The notes under the pieces: model-generated
The model's database searches: none
What the model saw: the letters and a program-made list of their open reading frames with translations, nothing else
Told to the model about the DNA's origin: nothing
Assembly: GCA_017626435.1 (NCBI GenBank)
Contig: JAGAIR010000009.1
Location: 1 to 64,000 of the forward strand
Origin: Lachnospiraceae bacterium
GTDB taxonomy: Bacteria; Bacillota_A; Clostridia; Lachnospirales; Lachnospiraceae
Length of the DNA: 64,000 bases
Reading direction: 5' to 3'
In this document: positions 41,026 through 50,724 of the stretch, in pieces
Numbering within the stretch: position 1 is the stretch's first letter
Layout: each line of letters begins with the position of its first letter
Program-made: the position numbers and the translations under genes

Positions 41026-43305
41026 ATGAAAACATTATATATAGTAACACTTTGTGGAGCAATGCTGTATATGAATTATCTTGGCATTCATATCCGGGTA
41101 GAAAAAAATCCATTAGTTAAAGCATTGAGACAATTGATTATTGTGGTTACGGTAAAAATCATGACCGGTATGCTTGCGATTCTTATACCAGAAAAAGAGA
41201 TTGCTCTGTTTATGCAGTGTGCACATTATGCTAGTACAGAATGGCTGTTGATATTTTTATTACGGTTTATGGAACAATATACAGAAGGGGTCAAGAGTAA
41301 TAAAATAACAAGAACAGTTATTTATTTCTTAGCTGTAGTAAGTAATGTTTCATTATTTCTAAATAATGTTTTTCATCATGTTGTTACCAGTCAATATACG
41401 GATATTGGAAATGGTGTAATGTGCTATGTTTTTACGAACAGAAAACCATGGTACAACTTTCACCTTTACTTTTCATATTTATTAGCAGCTTTTATTATGA
41501 GTATCCTGTTGGTACAGGCGTACAGGACATCAAGGTTTTATCGAAAAAAATTTACCATTGCATTGATTATGCTTGTTGTAACCTTATTAATGGATGGAAT
41601 CTGTAACATAATGAATTTTCCATTGGACTATTCATTATATGTCTATATTGCGCTGACAGTTTTCTTTACTTATTATTCCGTTTATTATATACCTCAGAGA
41701 TTAATTACAAGAACATTATCCTATGTTATTGCAGATTCTCACAGTGGTGTAGTGTGTTTTGATATAGATGGAAAATGTATTTATGCTAATGAGGAAGCTT
41801 TGCGGATTTATGGAATTCCCAATGAATTATCTGTTTTGGAAAAATTATTAAAAAAAGAAATCGGAACCGATGAATTTTCAGAAGTAGAAGAAAGAAAATG
41901 GGAAAAGGTCTTTCAGATAGAAACAAGAAAGTTGCATTATTTGATTAATTTTAACAAATTGTTTGATGAACAGGGTGGTTATATAGGCTGTTATCTTTTA
42001 ATGTATGATAAAACAGACGATGTAGAAAGACTTAACCAGGAACGATATCGTGCAACACATGATTCTTTGACAGGATTATTTAATAGAGATTACTTTTATG
42101 AGAAGGTAATGAGTATTTTAAAAAAGGAACCCAATCAGGAATATTATATGGTCTGTATTAATATTAAAGACTTTAAACTGATCAATAATCTGTATGGATT
42201 TAAAAAAGGAAATGATATTTTAATCCGGTTTGCTGAGGTAATGAGTGAATCCTTACCTAATGGAGCTGTTTGTGGAAGGATGGAAAGTGATCATTTTGCA
42301 TTTTGTATTCCAAAGGATTTGTTTCAAGAAGAACTCGTTCTTTCCAGTGTCGGTCAGGTGGTTCCTATTATTGAAAGCAGTGACTATCAGATACATATTC
42401 ATGCAGGAGTATATACTATTCAAAAAGAAGATTATGATGTCTCTGTAATGTGTGACCGGGCAAATATGGCAATTGATACGGTGAAGAATAACTACGAATG
42501 TACAATCGCCTATTATGATAAGCAGTTGATGGAACGTGTAATGCATGGAAAACAGTTGGTTGGTGAATTTGAATCAGCATTGGAGGATAAGCAGTTTTTA
42601 ATGTTTTTACAGCCGCAGGTAGCAACGGATGGAACAGTGTTAGGTGCGGAAGCATTGGTTCGTTGGAATCACCCAGAGAAGGGAATGATCTCACCAGGAT
42701 TATTTATAGAAGTCTTTGAAAATGCCGGTTTGATTCATTATCTGGATCAGTATATATGGGAGCTTGCGGCGCAGAAACTGAAGGAATGGAAAGAAAATGG
42801 CCGGGAAAATCTGTATATTTCAGTTAATATTTCGACAAAGGATTTTTATTATCTGGATATCTATAAGACCTTTACTGAACTGGTTGAAAGGTATGATATT
42901 TTACCAGAAAAATTGAAACTTGAAATAACAGAAACGGCATTAATGCTTGATCTGGATAAGCAGCTTGTATTACTGGATAAATTGCAGAGATATGGTTTCC
43001 ATATAGAAATTGACGATTTTGGCAGCGGATATTCCTCACTTAATATGTTAAAGGATATTCGTGCTGATGTTCTAAAAATTGATATGGGATTTCTACGGAA
43101 GACACAGAATCATGACAGGTCTAAAATCATTCTTGGAATGATAGTAAATTTGGCAAAACAGCTCCAAATGGCAGTAATTACGGAGGGTGTAGAGAATAAA
43201 GAACAGGTAGATTATCTGACAGAAGCTGGCTGTGATATATTTCAGGGTTATTATTTTGAAAGACCGATTAATGTATCGGAGTTCGAGTTACGGTATTTAA
43301 GTTAA
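41026..43305 (+). CDS. Membrane GGDEF(degenerate)-EAL phosphodiesterase
   Basis: 759 residues from ATG 41026 (AAGGTGG upstream). An N-terminal domain of about seven membrane helices, then a PAS-like region (VCFDIDGKCIYANEEALRIY), GGDEF (THDSLTGLFNRDYFYEKV) and EAL domains. The GGDEF active site reads GRMESDHFAF, so it cannot make c-di-GMP. The EAL domain keeps GAEALVRWNHPEKG, EITETALM, EIDDFGSGYSSL and TEGVENKEQ, so hydrolysis is likely, perhaps tuned by GTP at the degenerate site. Confidence 0.92.
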   Translation: MKTLYIVTLCGAMLYMNYLGIHIRVEKNPLVKALRQLIIVVTVKIMTGMLAILIPEKEIALFMQCAHYASTEWLLIFLLRFMEQYTEGVKSNKITRTVIYFLAVVSNVSLFLNNVFHHVVTSQYTDIGNGVMCYVFTNRKPWYNFHLYFSYLLAAFIMSILLVQAYRTSRFYRKKFTIALIMLVVTLLMDGICNIMNFPLDYSLYVYIALTVFFTYYSVYYIPQRLITRTLSYVIADSHSGVVCFDIDGKCIYANEEALRIYGIPNELSVLEKLLKKEIGTDEFSEVEERKWEKVFQIETRKLHYLINFNKLFDEQGGYIGCYLLMYDKTDDVERLNQERYRATHDSLTGLFNRDYFYEKVMSILKKEPNQEYYMVCINIKDFKLINNLYGFKKGNDILIRFAEVMSESLPNGAVCGRMESDHFAFCIPKDLFQEELVLSSVGQVVPIIESSDYQIHIHAGVYTIQKEDYDVSVMCDRANMAIDTVKNNYECTIAYYDKQLMERVMHGKQLVGEFESALEDKQFLMFLQPQVATDGTVLGAEALVRWNHPEKGMISPGLFIEVFENAGLIHYLDQYIWELAAQKLKEWKENGRENLYISVNISTKDFYYLDIYKTFTELVERYDILPEKLKLEITETALMLDLDKQLVLLDKLQRYGFHIEIDDFGSGYSSLNMLKDIRADVLKIDMGFLRKTQNHDRSKIILGMIVNLAKQLQMAVITEGVENKEQVDYLTEAGCDIFQGYYFERPINVSEFELRYLS

Positions 43306-43583
43306 TATACTGTTTTCTATTCTAGCTGTATCGGAATTGTATTTCAGATATCATTTTTTGTATATCATTATTTTGAAAAAATTTGTAGAATGAAAAATGT
43401 TTTGATATGATAAATTAATCGGATGAAAAATTCTTAAAGTAACTTATCTCTTTTTGTTTCAGTTAGATATAGTTACTTTTTTATTGGGAAAAGTAAAATA
43501 AAAAAAGATTTTTAATGCTAAGAAAAAAGATTCTATTTATTGTAGAATTAGTGAAAAAATCTGTCACGATATAAAAAATCAAT

Positions 43584-43622
43584 TCAATGAATCCTTGAAT
43601 AATTTGTTCAATGATTCATTGA
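43584..43622. promoter_or_regulatory. 39-bp nested palindrome upstream of XRE regulator
   Basis: TCAATGAATC (43584-43593) mirrors 43613-43622 perfectly, and inside it TTGAA (43595-43599) mirrors TTCAA (43607-43611). It lies 91 bases before the regulator gene: a likely operator for autoregulation, or a leader hairpin. The rest of the 43306-43712 gap is AT-rich and I see no gene in it. Confidence 0.6.
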
Positions 43623-43712
43623 TAGATTATTTTTAATAGATTTCGTAGAATAAGTTTGTAATTGATTACGTGTTAATTATTTTATTTAACCAATTAAAGG
43701 GGGACAAGAAAC

Positions 43713-44564
43713 ATGTTAGATATGAAACAATTTGGACGAAAAATTTCAGAACTTAGAAATAGTTATAATATGACACAAATGGAATTGGCAGATAAAATGA
43801 ATGTTACCTTTCAGGCTGTCTCTAATTGGGAGAGGGGCAATTCTATGCCAGATATTTCAAAATTACCGGAATTGGCAGAGATTTTTCATATAACCATTGA
43901 TGAATTGTGTGGCAGAACGTCTAAGATATTAGAAAGTGCCGCAAAGGAGGAATTGGATGGATATCTGAGGAAGAATGACGTTACGGCAGAGGAATTGTGT
44001 GATGTTGCACCAGTATTGAAAGGGAGTCAGGTGGAAAAGATTGCACAGCAGGCATTAAAATTAAATGTAAACAAGATTAATGAATTACTTCCTTTTCTAA
44101 GCCGGGATGTAGTTAATCAGCTTGTACAAAAAGTAATTGAAGAAGAAAAAGATTATGACAATATAGCAGGGATATTTCCTTTTGTTGACGAGGAAACTCT
44201 GGTTAATATAGCTCAAAAAATGGTTGAGCAAAATAAATTAACTTCAGAAATAATTCCATTTCTTCCAAAAGAAAAAATAGGCAGTATGGCAGAAGTTATA
44301 TATGAAAAAAATGGGATAGAAGGGATTGCTCATATTTTTCCTTTTCTTCTGAAAAAAGATATTGAAAAAATTGCTGTAGAAGAGTTTGAAAAAAATGGAT
44401 TGGGAGGAGGATTTGAGATGATGGCACCATTTTTAAATAAGCAGTTTCTTACAGAAATAGCAAAAAAAGCAATTCTTCATAATGGAGTGGAGACAATTAA
44501 TAAAATGGCTCCGTTTATAGATAGTGTGGAGATTTCTGAGTTTATAAAAACTAATTTTCTGTAA
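43713..44564 (+). CDS. XRE-family regulator with helical repeat sensor domain
   Basis: 283 residues behind AAAGGGGG. Residues 6-65 are an HTH_XRE (ISELRNSYNMTQMELADKMN, FQAVSNWERGNSMPDISKL). The rest contains about six degenerate repeats of roughly 27 residues, each with a hydrophobic-Pro-Phe turn (LLPFL, IFPFV, IIPFL, IFPFL, MAPFL, MAPFI) followed by an I-x-x-I-A helix. It resembles an alpha-solenoid that could sense a peptide or protein. Likely controls the ABC exporter pair that follows. Confidence 0.85.
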   Translation: MLDMKQFGRKISELRNSYNMTQMELADKMNVTFQAVSNWERGNSMPDISKLPELAEIFHITIDELCGRTSKILESAAKEELDGYLRKNDVTAEELCDVAPVLKGSQVEKIAQQALKLNVNKINELLPFLSRDVVNQLVQKVIEEEKDYDNIAGIFPFVDEETLVNIAQKMVEQNKLTSEIIPFLPKEKIGSMAEVIYEKNGIEGIAHIFPFLLKKDIEKIAVEEFEKNGLGGGFEMMAPFLNKQFLTEIAKKAILHNGVETINKMAPFIDSVEISEFIKTNFL

Positions 44565-44610
44565 GTAAACCAAGGGTTACAAGGAAATGAAAGGTGGATA
44601 GGAGGAGAAT

Positions 44611-46434
44611 ATGAAAAAGGAGAAGAAGAAAGAAAATATTTTGGCGAGTATAGGGAATGCCATTTATCAGATTTGGCAGGGGGATCATGCGATTGTTTAT
44701 TTTTCATTTTATAAAAATATATCTGAAGCAATATTTAATGCATTATATAGTATTTATCTGATCAAATATATTTACGAATGTATTGAGAATCGTGTAGATT
44801 TTCACAAGCTGTTCCTCATGGTAGGTATTTTTTGTATTGTACATGTAATCATTCACTTGACATCAGCATTCCACAGTTATTGCCAGAAAATAGCAGAAAT
44901 GAAGGTATACCGGCATATTTTTCAAAAAATTATTCATAGGGCAAAAAAGATTAAGATTAGCCAGTATGAAGATCCAAATTTTTATGATAATTTTTCCAGG
45001 GCATTGGACGAAGCGTTGGAGCAGGGTATCTGGGGAATGCTTTTTACTACATGGGGTGTCGGATCTGTTTTTGGAAGCATCGTCGCTTTAATTATATTGG
45101 CATCTGTGGATGTGATGTTAATTGTGTTTGCAATACCACCAGTAATTGGTAGTTTGTATTTTGGGATTAAGGAGAGCAGTGAGCAGTTTGCTGCCCGTAG
45201 GGATGAGACGGTTGGTAAGAGAAAAATGGAATATGCCAAGCGTGTGTTTTATGAAAAGAAATATGCTGGAGAACTTCGTTTGTATCCCATTTCAGAGGTA
45301 CTTTTTGGTATACATAGAGATGGATATCTGGAAAGATATGAAAAGAATAAGATTCACCAGCAAAAAATTGGTATTTACCGTATCATTGAAACATTGTTAT
45401 TTGCAGGACTTGTTACATTAGGATCTTATTTATATATTAGTTATCGGTTGAAGGTTAGTGGCAGTAGTGCCGTTGCTGCCTACATTGCTATGATTTTTGC
45501 GGTGGGATATGTTGTAAGCTCTATTAATGTAGCGATTGAATATTTTTCCCAGGCGGGAAAACTTTGTATGTACATGAATCATATTAAGGAATTTATGGAA
45601 TGTGAAGTGGAGAAAGCTGTAGATAATGCAGTTTTGCCAGGTTCTGCTATGGGAGAAATTGTTTTTGACCATGTTTCTTATCATTATCTGGGCAGTGACC
45701 AGATGATCATTAAGGATCTGAATGTGAAGATTCATCAGGGAGAACATATTGCACTGGTGGGAGAGAATGGGGCAGGAAAAACTACTTTAATGAAGCTTTT
45801 AATGGGATTGTATTCTGTTTCAGAAGGAAGGATTGTAGTGGGTGGAACTGATATCAGAAGATATGAGCCCACCGCTTATAGGGATTGTTTTGGAACAGTA
45901 TTTCAGGATTTTCAGATTTTTGCACTGCCTTTGGGAGAAAACGTCCTGATGAAGTCGCCGGAAACAGAGGAAGAGAAGCAGTTGATCATAGATTCTTTGG
46001 AGAAAGCACAGTTTGGTGAGGTACTGAAGAAAATGCCGGAGGGTATTGATACGTATCTAACCAAAGAATTTGATGAAAATGGTTTTGTCTGTTCTGGCGG
46101 ACAGGCGCAGAAAATAGCTATTGCCAGAGTATTTGCAAAGAATCCGGATGTAGTAATTCTGGATGAGCCTTCCAGCGCATTGGATCCCATTGCGGAATAT
46201 AATATGTATTGTAACATGATGGAGGCATCAGAAGGAAAAACGGTATTTTTTATTTCTCACAGAATGTCCTCTGCCCGGATGGCAGACCGTATTCTGTTTT
46301 TAGAGAATGGGCAAATTGTAGAAGAAGGCACCCATGAGGAATTAATGAGAAAAAATGGACGTTATGCTGCGATGTTCCGGTTGCAGGCACAAAATTATCA
46401 GGATGAGATGGGAGGTGTCCTCTATGCAGAATAA
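44611..46434 (+). CDS. ABC exporter subunit 1 (fused membrane and ATPase)
   Basis: 607 residues behind GGAGGAG. About six transmembrane helices in the first 340 residues, then an ATPase with GENGAGKTTLMKLL (Walker A), CSGGQAQKIAIARVF (signature), VVILDEPSSALDP (Walker B with Glu) and FISHRMSSA (His switch). Forms a probable heterodimer with the next gene, whose start overlaps its stop. Exporter class; the substrate is unknown, possibly a peptide. Confidence 0.92.
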   Translation: MKKEKKKENILASIGNAIYQIWQGDHAIVYFSFYKNISEAIFNALYSIYLIKYIYECIENRVDFHKLFLMVGIFCIVHVIIHLTSAFHSYCQKIAEMKVYRHIFQKIIHRAKKIKISQYEDPNFYDNFSRALDEALEQGIWGMLFTTWGVGSVFGSIVALIILASVDVMLIVFAIPPVIGSLYFGIKESSEQFAARRDETVGKRKMEYAKRVFYEKKYAGELRLYPISEVLFGIHRDGYLERYEKNKIHQQKIGIYRIIETLLFAGLVTLGSYLYISYRLKVSGSSAVAAYIAMIFAVGYVVSSINVAIEYFSQAGKLCMYMNHIKEFMECEVEKAVDNAVLPGSAMGEIVFDHVSYHYLGSDQMIIKDLNVKIHQGEHIALVGENGAGKTTLMKLLMGLYSVSEGRIVVGGTDIRRYEPTAYRDCFGTVFQDFQIFALPLGENVLMKSPETEEEKQLIIDSLEKAQFGEVLKKMPEGIDTYLTKEFDENGFVCSGGQAQKIAIARVFAKNPDVVILDEPSSALDPIAEYNMYCNMMEASEGKTVFFISHRMSSARMADRILFLENGQIVEEGTHEELMRKNGRYAAMFRLQAQNYQDEMGGVLYAE

Positions 46435-48271
46435 TTCAAAAAATACTCAGGAAAAGCTTCCAGTAAGCCGTATTCTCAGTAATTACTTTTATTTATTAAA
46501 GTATGCTTTTCGTAAGGATGCTTCTTTGATCATTTTGATCTTTGCATCCTTTGTGGCAGGTGGTGTTGGCTATGCCAGTATGGATACTATCTTCATGCGG
46601 GTATTTATCAATTATTTGTCTGATGACAGATATACTTTTCATCAGACAGCAGTTTTGGTAGCAGGGGCTACAATTGGTATGGCTTTGCTTATGGCATTTG
46701 AACGCTGTACTGAGAGTTTTGCCCAGCCGAGGATTATCCGTATGACAGGTATGATGCAGGAAGAGATGATTAAAAAAGTCGTTACTATGGATTTAATGTG
46801 CTATGATTGTGACACCTATTATGATGATTTTATTGTAGCAGCCTCCCAGCTGGAGGATATGATTTTAACAGCAATATTTGATCTGGCAAGAATGGGTAGA
46901 AATGTGACTACGGTATTAGTGCTGTCTGGTCTGATTACTTTTATTGATCCTGTCATTGCCATCTTTCCAGTGTTGGGATTTCTTATCAATATATTTTCCC
47001 GGTTCCGTATTATGAAGTTGGAGTATGAATATGATGTGGAGAAAAAGACAATTATGCGTCGTGCAAATTATTCCAAGCGGGTATTTTATCAGCCGGAATA
47101 TGCCAAGGAGATCAAACAGTCCCATATTGAAATCCCGTTGGAGAGACAGTTCCATCAGGCAATTGATGAGACCATTGCTGTTTCAAAAAAATATGGCATC
47201 CGGATTTCTCTTTGGTCTTTGGTGAACTGGATTTTAGTATTTACTTTCTTATCTCTGTTTTGTGTGCCGTTGTATCTGGGTTATATGGCACTGGTGGTTT
47301 GCCGCATCGGTTTGGGAGATGTTGCAGCTCTGAATAATGCCCAGAGTACTGTACGAAACCGATTGGATGCAATTAATTACTGTGTGGAACGAATACAGAG
47401 GGCAGGACTTTTCTGCGAGCGATTCCGGAAGTTTATGAATTATGAAAGTTCCATTGAAAATGCAAAGGGAACTGCCAATGTGCCAAAGGATAGGACTGTT
47501 TTAGAAATTAAAGATATGTCTTTTCATTATGATGGTAGTGATGAGGATACCCTGAAGCATATCAATATGAAAATTAAGGCTGGAGAAAAAGTAGCTTTTG
47601 TGGGAGAAAATGGTGCGGGGAAATCTACTTTTATCAAATTATTGATGAGGCTTTATGATGTGACAGAGGGAAGTATTTGTTATGGAGAGCATGATATCCG
47701 TGAGTTTAGTACGGAGGCTTACCGTGATATCTTTGGATCAGTTTTTCAGGATTATCAGATTTATGCAACCTCTGTTCAGAATAATGTTATGATGCATAAA
47801 TGGGATGAAAAAGAGCAGGAAAGAGTCAAAGCAGCACTTGAACAGTCCGGTTTTTGGGATAGGTTAAATACATTGCCAAATGGGTTGATGACTTCTCTTA
47901 CCAGAGAATTTGCCGACAATGGTGTGCAGTTATCTGGAGGTGAAGCACAGAAGATAGCCATTGCCAGATTATTTGCCAAAAAGGAACGGATGCACATTGC
48001 GATTCTGGATGAACCATCCAGCGCATTAGACCCAAAAGCAGAATATGAGCTGAATCAAAATATTCTGAACAAGGCAGGTGATGCAACTGTAATCTTTATC
48101 TCACATAGACTGTCTACCACCAGAGATGCAGATTGCATTTACATGTTTGAGAATGGGGAGATCATTGAGCAGGGAACGCACCGGGAGCTGATGGAGATGA
48201 ATGGAAAATATGCGGATATGTTCCGTTGTCAGGCAAAGTATTACCAGCAGAATCAGGAAATTATCTGTTAA
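46424..48271 (+). CDS. ABC exporter subunit 2
   Basis: 615 residues from ATG 46424 (GGGAGG upstream), overlapping subunit 1 by 11 bases. Six-helix membrane domain, then GENGAGKSTFIKLL, LSGGEAQKIAIARLF, AILDEPSSALDP and FISHRLSTT. Both subunits keep catalytic glutamates, so both ATP sites could work. Confidence 0.92.
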   Translation: MQNNSKNTQEKLPVSRILSNYFYLLKYAFRKDASLIILIFASFVAGGVGYASMDTIFMRVFINYLSDDRYTFHQTAVLVAGATIGMALLMAFERCTESFAQPRIIRMTGMMQEEMIKKVVTMDLMCYDCDTYYDDFIVAASQLEDMILTAIFDLARMGRNVTTVLVLSGLITFIDPVIAIFPVLGFLINIFSRFRIMKLEYEYDVEKKTIMRRANYSKRVFYQPEYAKEIKQSHIEIPLERQFHQAIDETIAVSKKYGIRISLWSLVNWILVFTFLSLFCVPLYLGYMALVVCRIGLGDVAALNNAQSTVRNRLDAINYCVERIQRAGLFCERFRKFMNYESSIENAKGTANVPKDRTVLEIKDMSFHYDGSDEDTLKHINMKIKAGEKVAFVGENGAGKSTFIKLLMRLYDVTEGSICYGEHDIREFSTEAYRDIFGSVFQDYQIYATSVQNNVMMHKWDEKEQERVKAALEQSGFWDRLNTLPNGLMTSLTREFADNGVQLSGGEAQKIAIARLFAKKERMHIAILDEPSSALDPKAEYELNQNILNKAGDATVIFISHRLSTTRDADCIYMFENGEIIEQGTHRELMEMNGKYADMFRCQAKYYQQNQEIIC

Positions 48272-49242
48272 GAAAAATCATTTTTTTTTATGGACGTGCG
48301 AAAGATAAAGAAAGCAATAACTGCTGCATAATTATAACCGATTAAAGGACGCATTCCCTGAATGATCCCATTGGCGGGGAGATAAAGAAATGTCTGCAAC
48401 TTATAATAAATACCAAGAATAACAACATAAATTTGAGAATATGCAGATAAAATTGCATTTAGGGAGGATATCAGCAGCGAAGGCAGGGCAAGATTTAATA
48501 TTGCCGGTATCCCGATGGAATAAAGTTTAAAATCAATATTGGTATTTTGTACAAAATATTTCCGGCTGATATGAATACGAACCGGATAACTAAAATATAC
48601 AAACAGATAAATGGCTAGTGTAACAATTTGTCCGATACCAGTGGCTAATGCTGCTCCTTCCATTCCCATTTTGGGAAATGGACCAAATCCAAAAATAAGG
48701 ATAGGATCTAGTATGATATTTGCGATGCATCCACACATTAAACTTACCATTGTGATTTTCATGTTACCTATTGACTGGAATATTTTCTCAAAGGAGAGGC
48801 TTAATGAAAGAGCAAGGGAAAAGGCAAATACAATTGTAGAATAGTGTATACCCAGGTTAATTACTTTTTTTGTTGATGTGAACATCCTCAGGAATACAGG
48901 CATAATGGAAATACATCCAATTGTCATGAGAAGCCCATGTAATGATGCCAAAAAAAGACCATGAGTTGCTACTGTATTCGCCTTTTGTTCATCATTGGCT
49001 CCCAGATAAAATGCAATCAATGCATTGATTCCTACACCAAACCCGATTGCGACTGCATTAACGAAGTTTTGGATTGGAAAAACAAGAGATAATGCGGTCA
49101 TTGCATGTTCGCTGATTTTCGATACAAAGAAGCTGTCAACAATATTATATAAAGAATTGACAAGCATGGAAATAACCATTGGAAGTGCCATGGATGTTAG
49201 TAACGGAAAGACCGGTTTTTCTTTCATAAAAGTTTCGTTCAT
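48268..49242 (-). pseudogene. C-terminally truncated MATE efflux protein
   Basis: 324 residues against about 450 for MATE transporters. The N-terminal bundle is intact (VFPLLTSMALPMVISMLVNS, LYNIVDSFFVSKI, GFGVGINALIAFYLGA) and homology runs to GMRPLIGYNY, the conserved motif that begins the last third, then ends in 19 unrelated residues. Helices 10-12 are missing. Its stop overlaps the ABC subunit 2 stop by 4 bases tail-to-tail, suggesting that a deletion brought the two genes together. Start at 49242 behind AAGGAG. Probably non-functional for transport. Confidence 0.75.
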
Positions 49243-49280
49243 TGTTTTACTCCTTCTGTAATTATGTTATAGTAATGTTA

Positions 49281-49361
49281 TCAGGATTTTATAAAAAAAA
49301 GCCACACAATTACCAAGATGTAATTGTGTGGCGAAAATGGTTGATCCAGAAAAATCCACAT
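49281..49361 (-). CDS. Possible leader peptide of the MATE attenuator
   Basis: A 26-codon ORF beginning MWIFLDQPFS runs through the attenuator hairpin and stops 36 bases before the MATE start. The ribosome site is poor. Translation-coupled attenuators of antibiotic-inducible efflux genes look like this, but the ORF could be chance. Confidence 0.3.
   Translation of the reverse strand: MWIFLDQPFSPHNYILVIVWLFFIKS
49293..49332 (-). terminator. Intrinsic terminator in the MATE leader (attenuator)
   Basis: GCCACACAATTAC (49301-49313) pairs perfectly over 13 bp with 49320-49332, and on the minus strand runs into T8 (49300-49293). It lies between a good promoter (49378-49406) and the MATE start, so it should stop transcription before the gene unless relieved. 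Confidence 0.8.
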
Positions 49362-49377
49362 CAAGTTTATCTATCAG

Positions 49378-49406
49378 ATAGTAGCATTTGATAGTCTTCC
49401 TGTCAA
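49378..49406 (-). promoter_or_regulatory. Promoter of the MATE leader
   Basis: Minus strand: TTGACA (49406-49401), 17 bp, TACTAT (49383-49378). Transcription would begin near 49370 and meet the terminator after about 40 nt. Confidence 0.8.
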
Positions 49407-49474
49407 GTATTTAATTCTGAAGAAAACTATGTTTGCTTATCCATGACACTTGGCAGATGAAAAGAGGTAAAAAG

Positions 49475-50092
49475 ATGAAAAATCCATGGGAAGAAATTAA
49501 ACTATCAGATTATGAAAATCATATGAAAAGGGATTCTGTTATGCAGCTACAAGCTTTGAATGTTATGATGAAAAAGCAGTTTAATCAGTATCAGATAGAA
49601 ACCGTTGCGGTTTTAGGAATTGCTGGTGGCAATGGCTTAGAACATATAGATACAAAAAAGATTCAGAAAGTATATGGTGTAGATATCAATAAAGAATATC
49701 TGAAAGAATGTACAGTAAGATATAAGAATCTGAACGGTATACTTGAGTGTATTTGTACGGATTTAACTTTTAAGAATAGTACAATCCCACATGCTGATAT
49801 GGTTATTGCGAATTTGTTAATAGAATATATTGGATATGATTGTTTTCGAAATGTAATTATGCAGATCAGTCCAATTTATGTGTCTTGCATTATCCAAATT
49901 AATACTGATGATAGTTTTGTTTCCGATTCTTCTTATATTCATGTCTTTGATAGACTGAATCAGGTACATCATCAAATGCAGGAAGATGAATTAATATTTA
50001 CCATGAGAAGTATAGATTATTATTTGATAGAGAAAATAGAACAATCGCTACCTAATGGTAAAAAGTTGATTCAACTTGATTTTAAACGATAA
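49475..50092 (+). CDS. Class I SAM-dependent methyltransferase
   Basis: 205 residues from ATG 49475 (GAGGTAAAAAG upstream). VAVLGIAGGNGLEHID is the SAM-binding glycine loop, KVYGVDINKEYLKEC the acidic second strand, and ADMVIANLLIEYIG motif IV. Substrate unknown. Confidence 0.85.
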   Translation: MKNPWEEIKLSDYENHMKRDSVMQLQALNVMMKKQFNQYQIETVAVLGIAGGNGLEHIDTKKIQKVYGVDINKEYLKECTVRYKNLNGILECICTDLTFKNSTIPHADMVIANLLIEYIGYDCFRNVIMQISPIYVSCIIQINTDDSFVSDSSYIHVFDRLNQVHHQMQEDELIFTMRSIDYYLIEKIEQSLPNGKKLIQLDFKR

Positions 50093-50143
50093 AATTCAGA
50101 TAATAGAGCTAAAAAGAACAAATTTGGAGGAGATATAGAAAGT

Positions 50144-50674
50144 ATGAGAAATGTTGTATTGTTTATTGCAATGAGTCTTGACGGTTATATAGCAGATTGT
50201 AATGGTGGGGTAGACTGGCTGACTGGACAAGACGACAATACAGAGAATCTAGATACTTATTCAACATTTGTAAAAGATGTAGATACGGTCTTTATGGGAT
50301 GGAACACTTATTACCAGGTTGTTACAGAGTTATCTCCAACAGAATGGATATATTCCAGTTTAACAAGTTATGTATTTACACATAAGGAAGTTCCTTCAAC
50401 AGAAAAGATTATTTTTACACAAGAAAATCCTTGTACTTTACTGAGAAAGTTGAAACAAAAGCAAGGGAAAAATATCTGGATTTGTGGAGGTTCTAATATT
50501 ATTCAGCAACTTATGCAAGAGGATTTAATTGATATATATTATATTTCAATTATTCCAACAATTTTAGGAAATGGTATCCGTCTTTTTGAAAGCATGGAGA
50601 AAGAGATTAAATTACAATTGGTAAGAACACAGAATTATAATGGAATAATTGACTTGATTTATAATCATAGATAA
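50144..50674 (+). CDS. Dihydrofolate-reductase-like (RibD C-terminal) protein
   Basis: 176 residues behind GGAGG. VVLFIAMSLDGYIADCNGGV, DTVFMGWNTYYQV and KNIWICGGSNIIQQLMQEDL are typical of the YyaP/RibD_C reductase family, an NADPH-binding fold related to DHFR. The physiological substrate of stand-alone members is mostly unknown. Confidence 0.9.
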   Translation: MRNVVLFIAMSLDGYIADCNGGVDWLTGQDDNTENLDTYSTFVKDVDTVFMGWNTYYQVVTELSPTEWIYSSLTSYVFTHKEVPSTEKIIFTQENPCTLLRKLKQKQGKNIWICGGSNIIQQLMQEDLIDIYYISIIPTILGNGIRLFESMEKEIKLQLVRTQNYNGIIDLIYNHR

Positions 50675-50724
50675 ACAGGAATTTAAAGGGATATTGAATG
50701 AGTTAAAATAAGGAGAAATTGATA

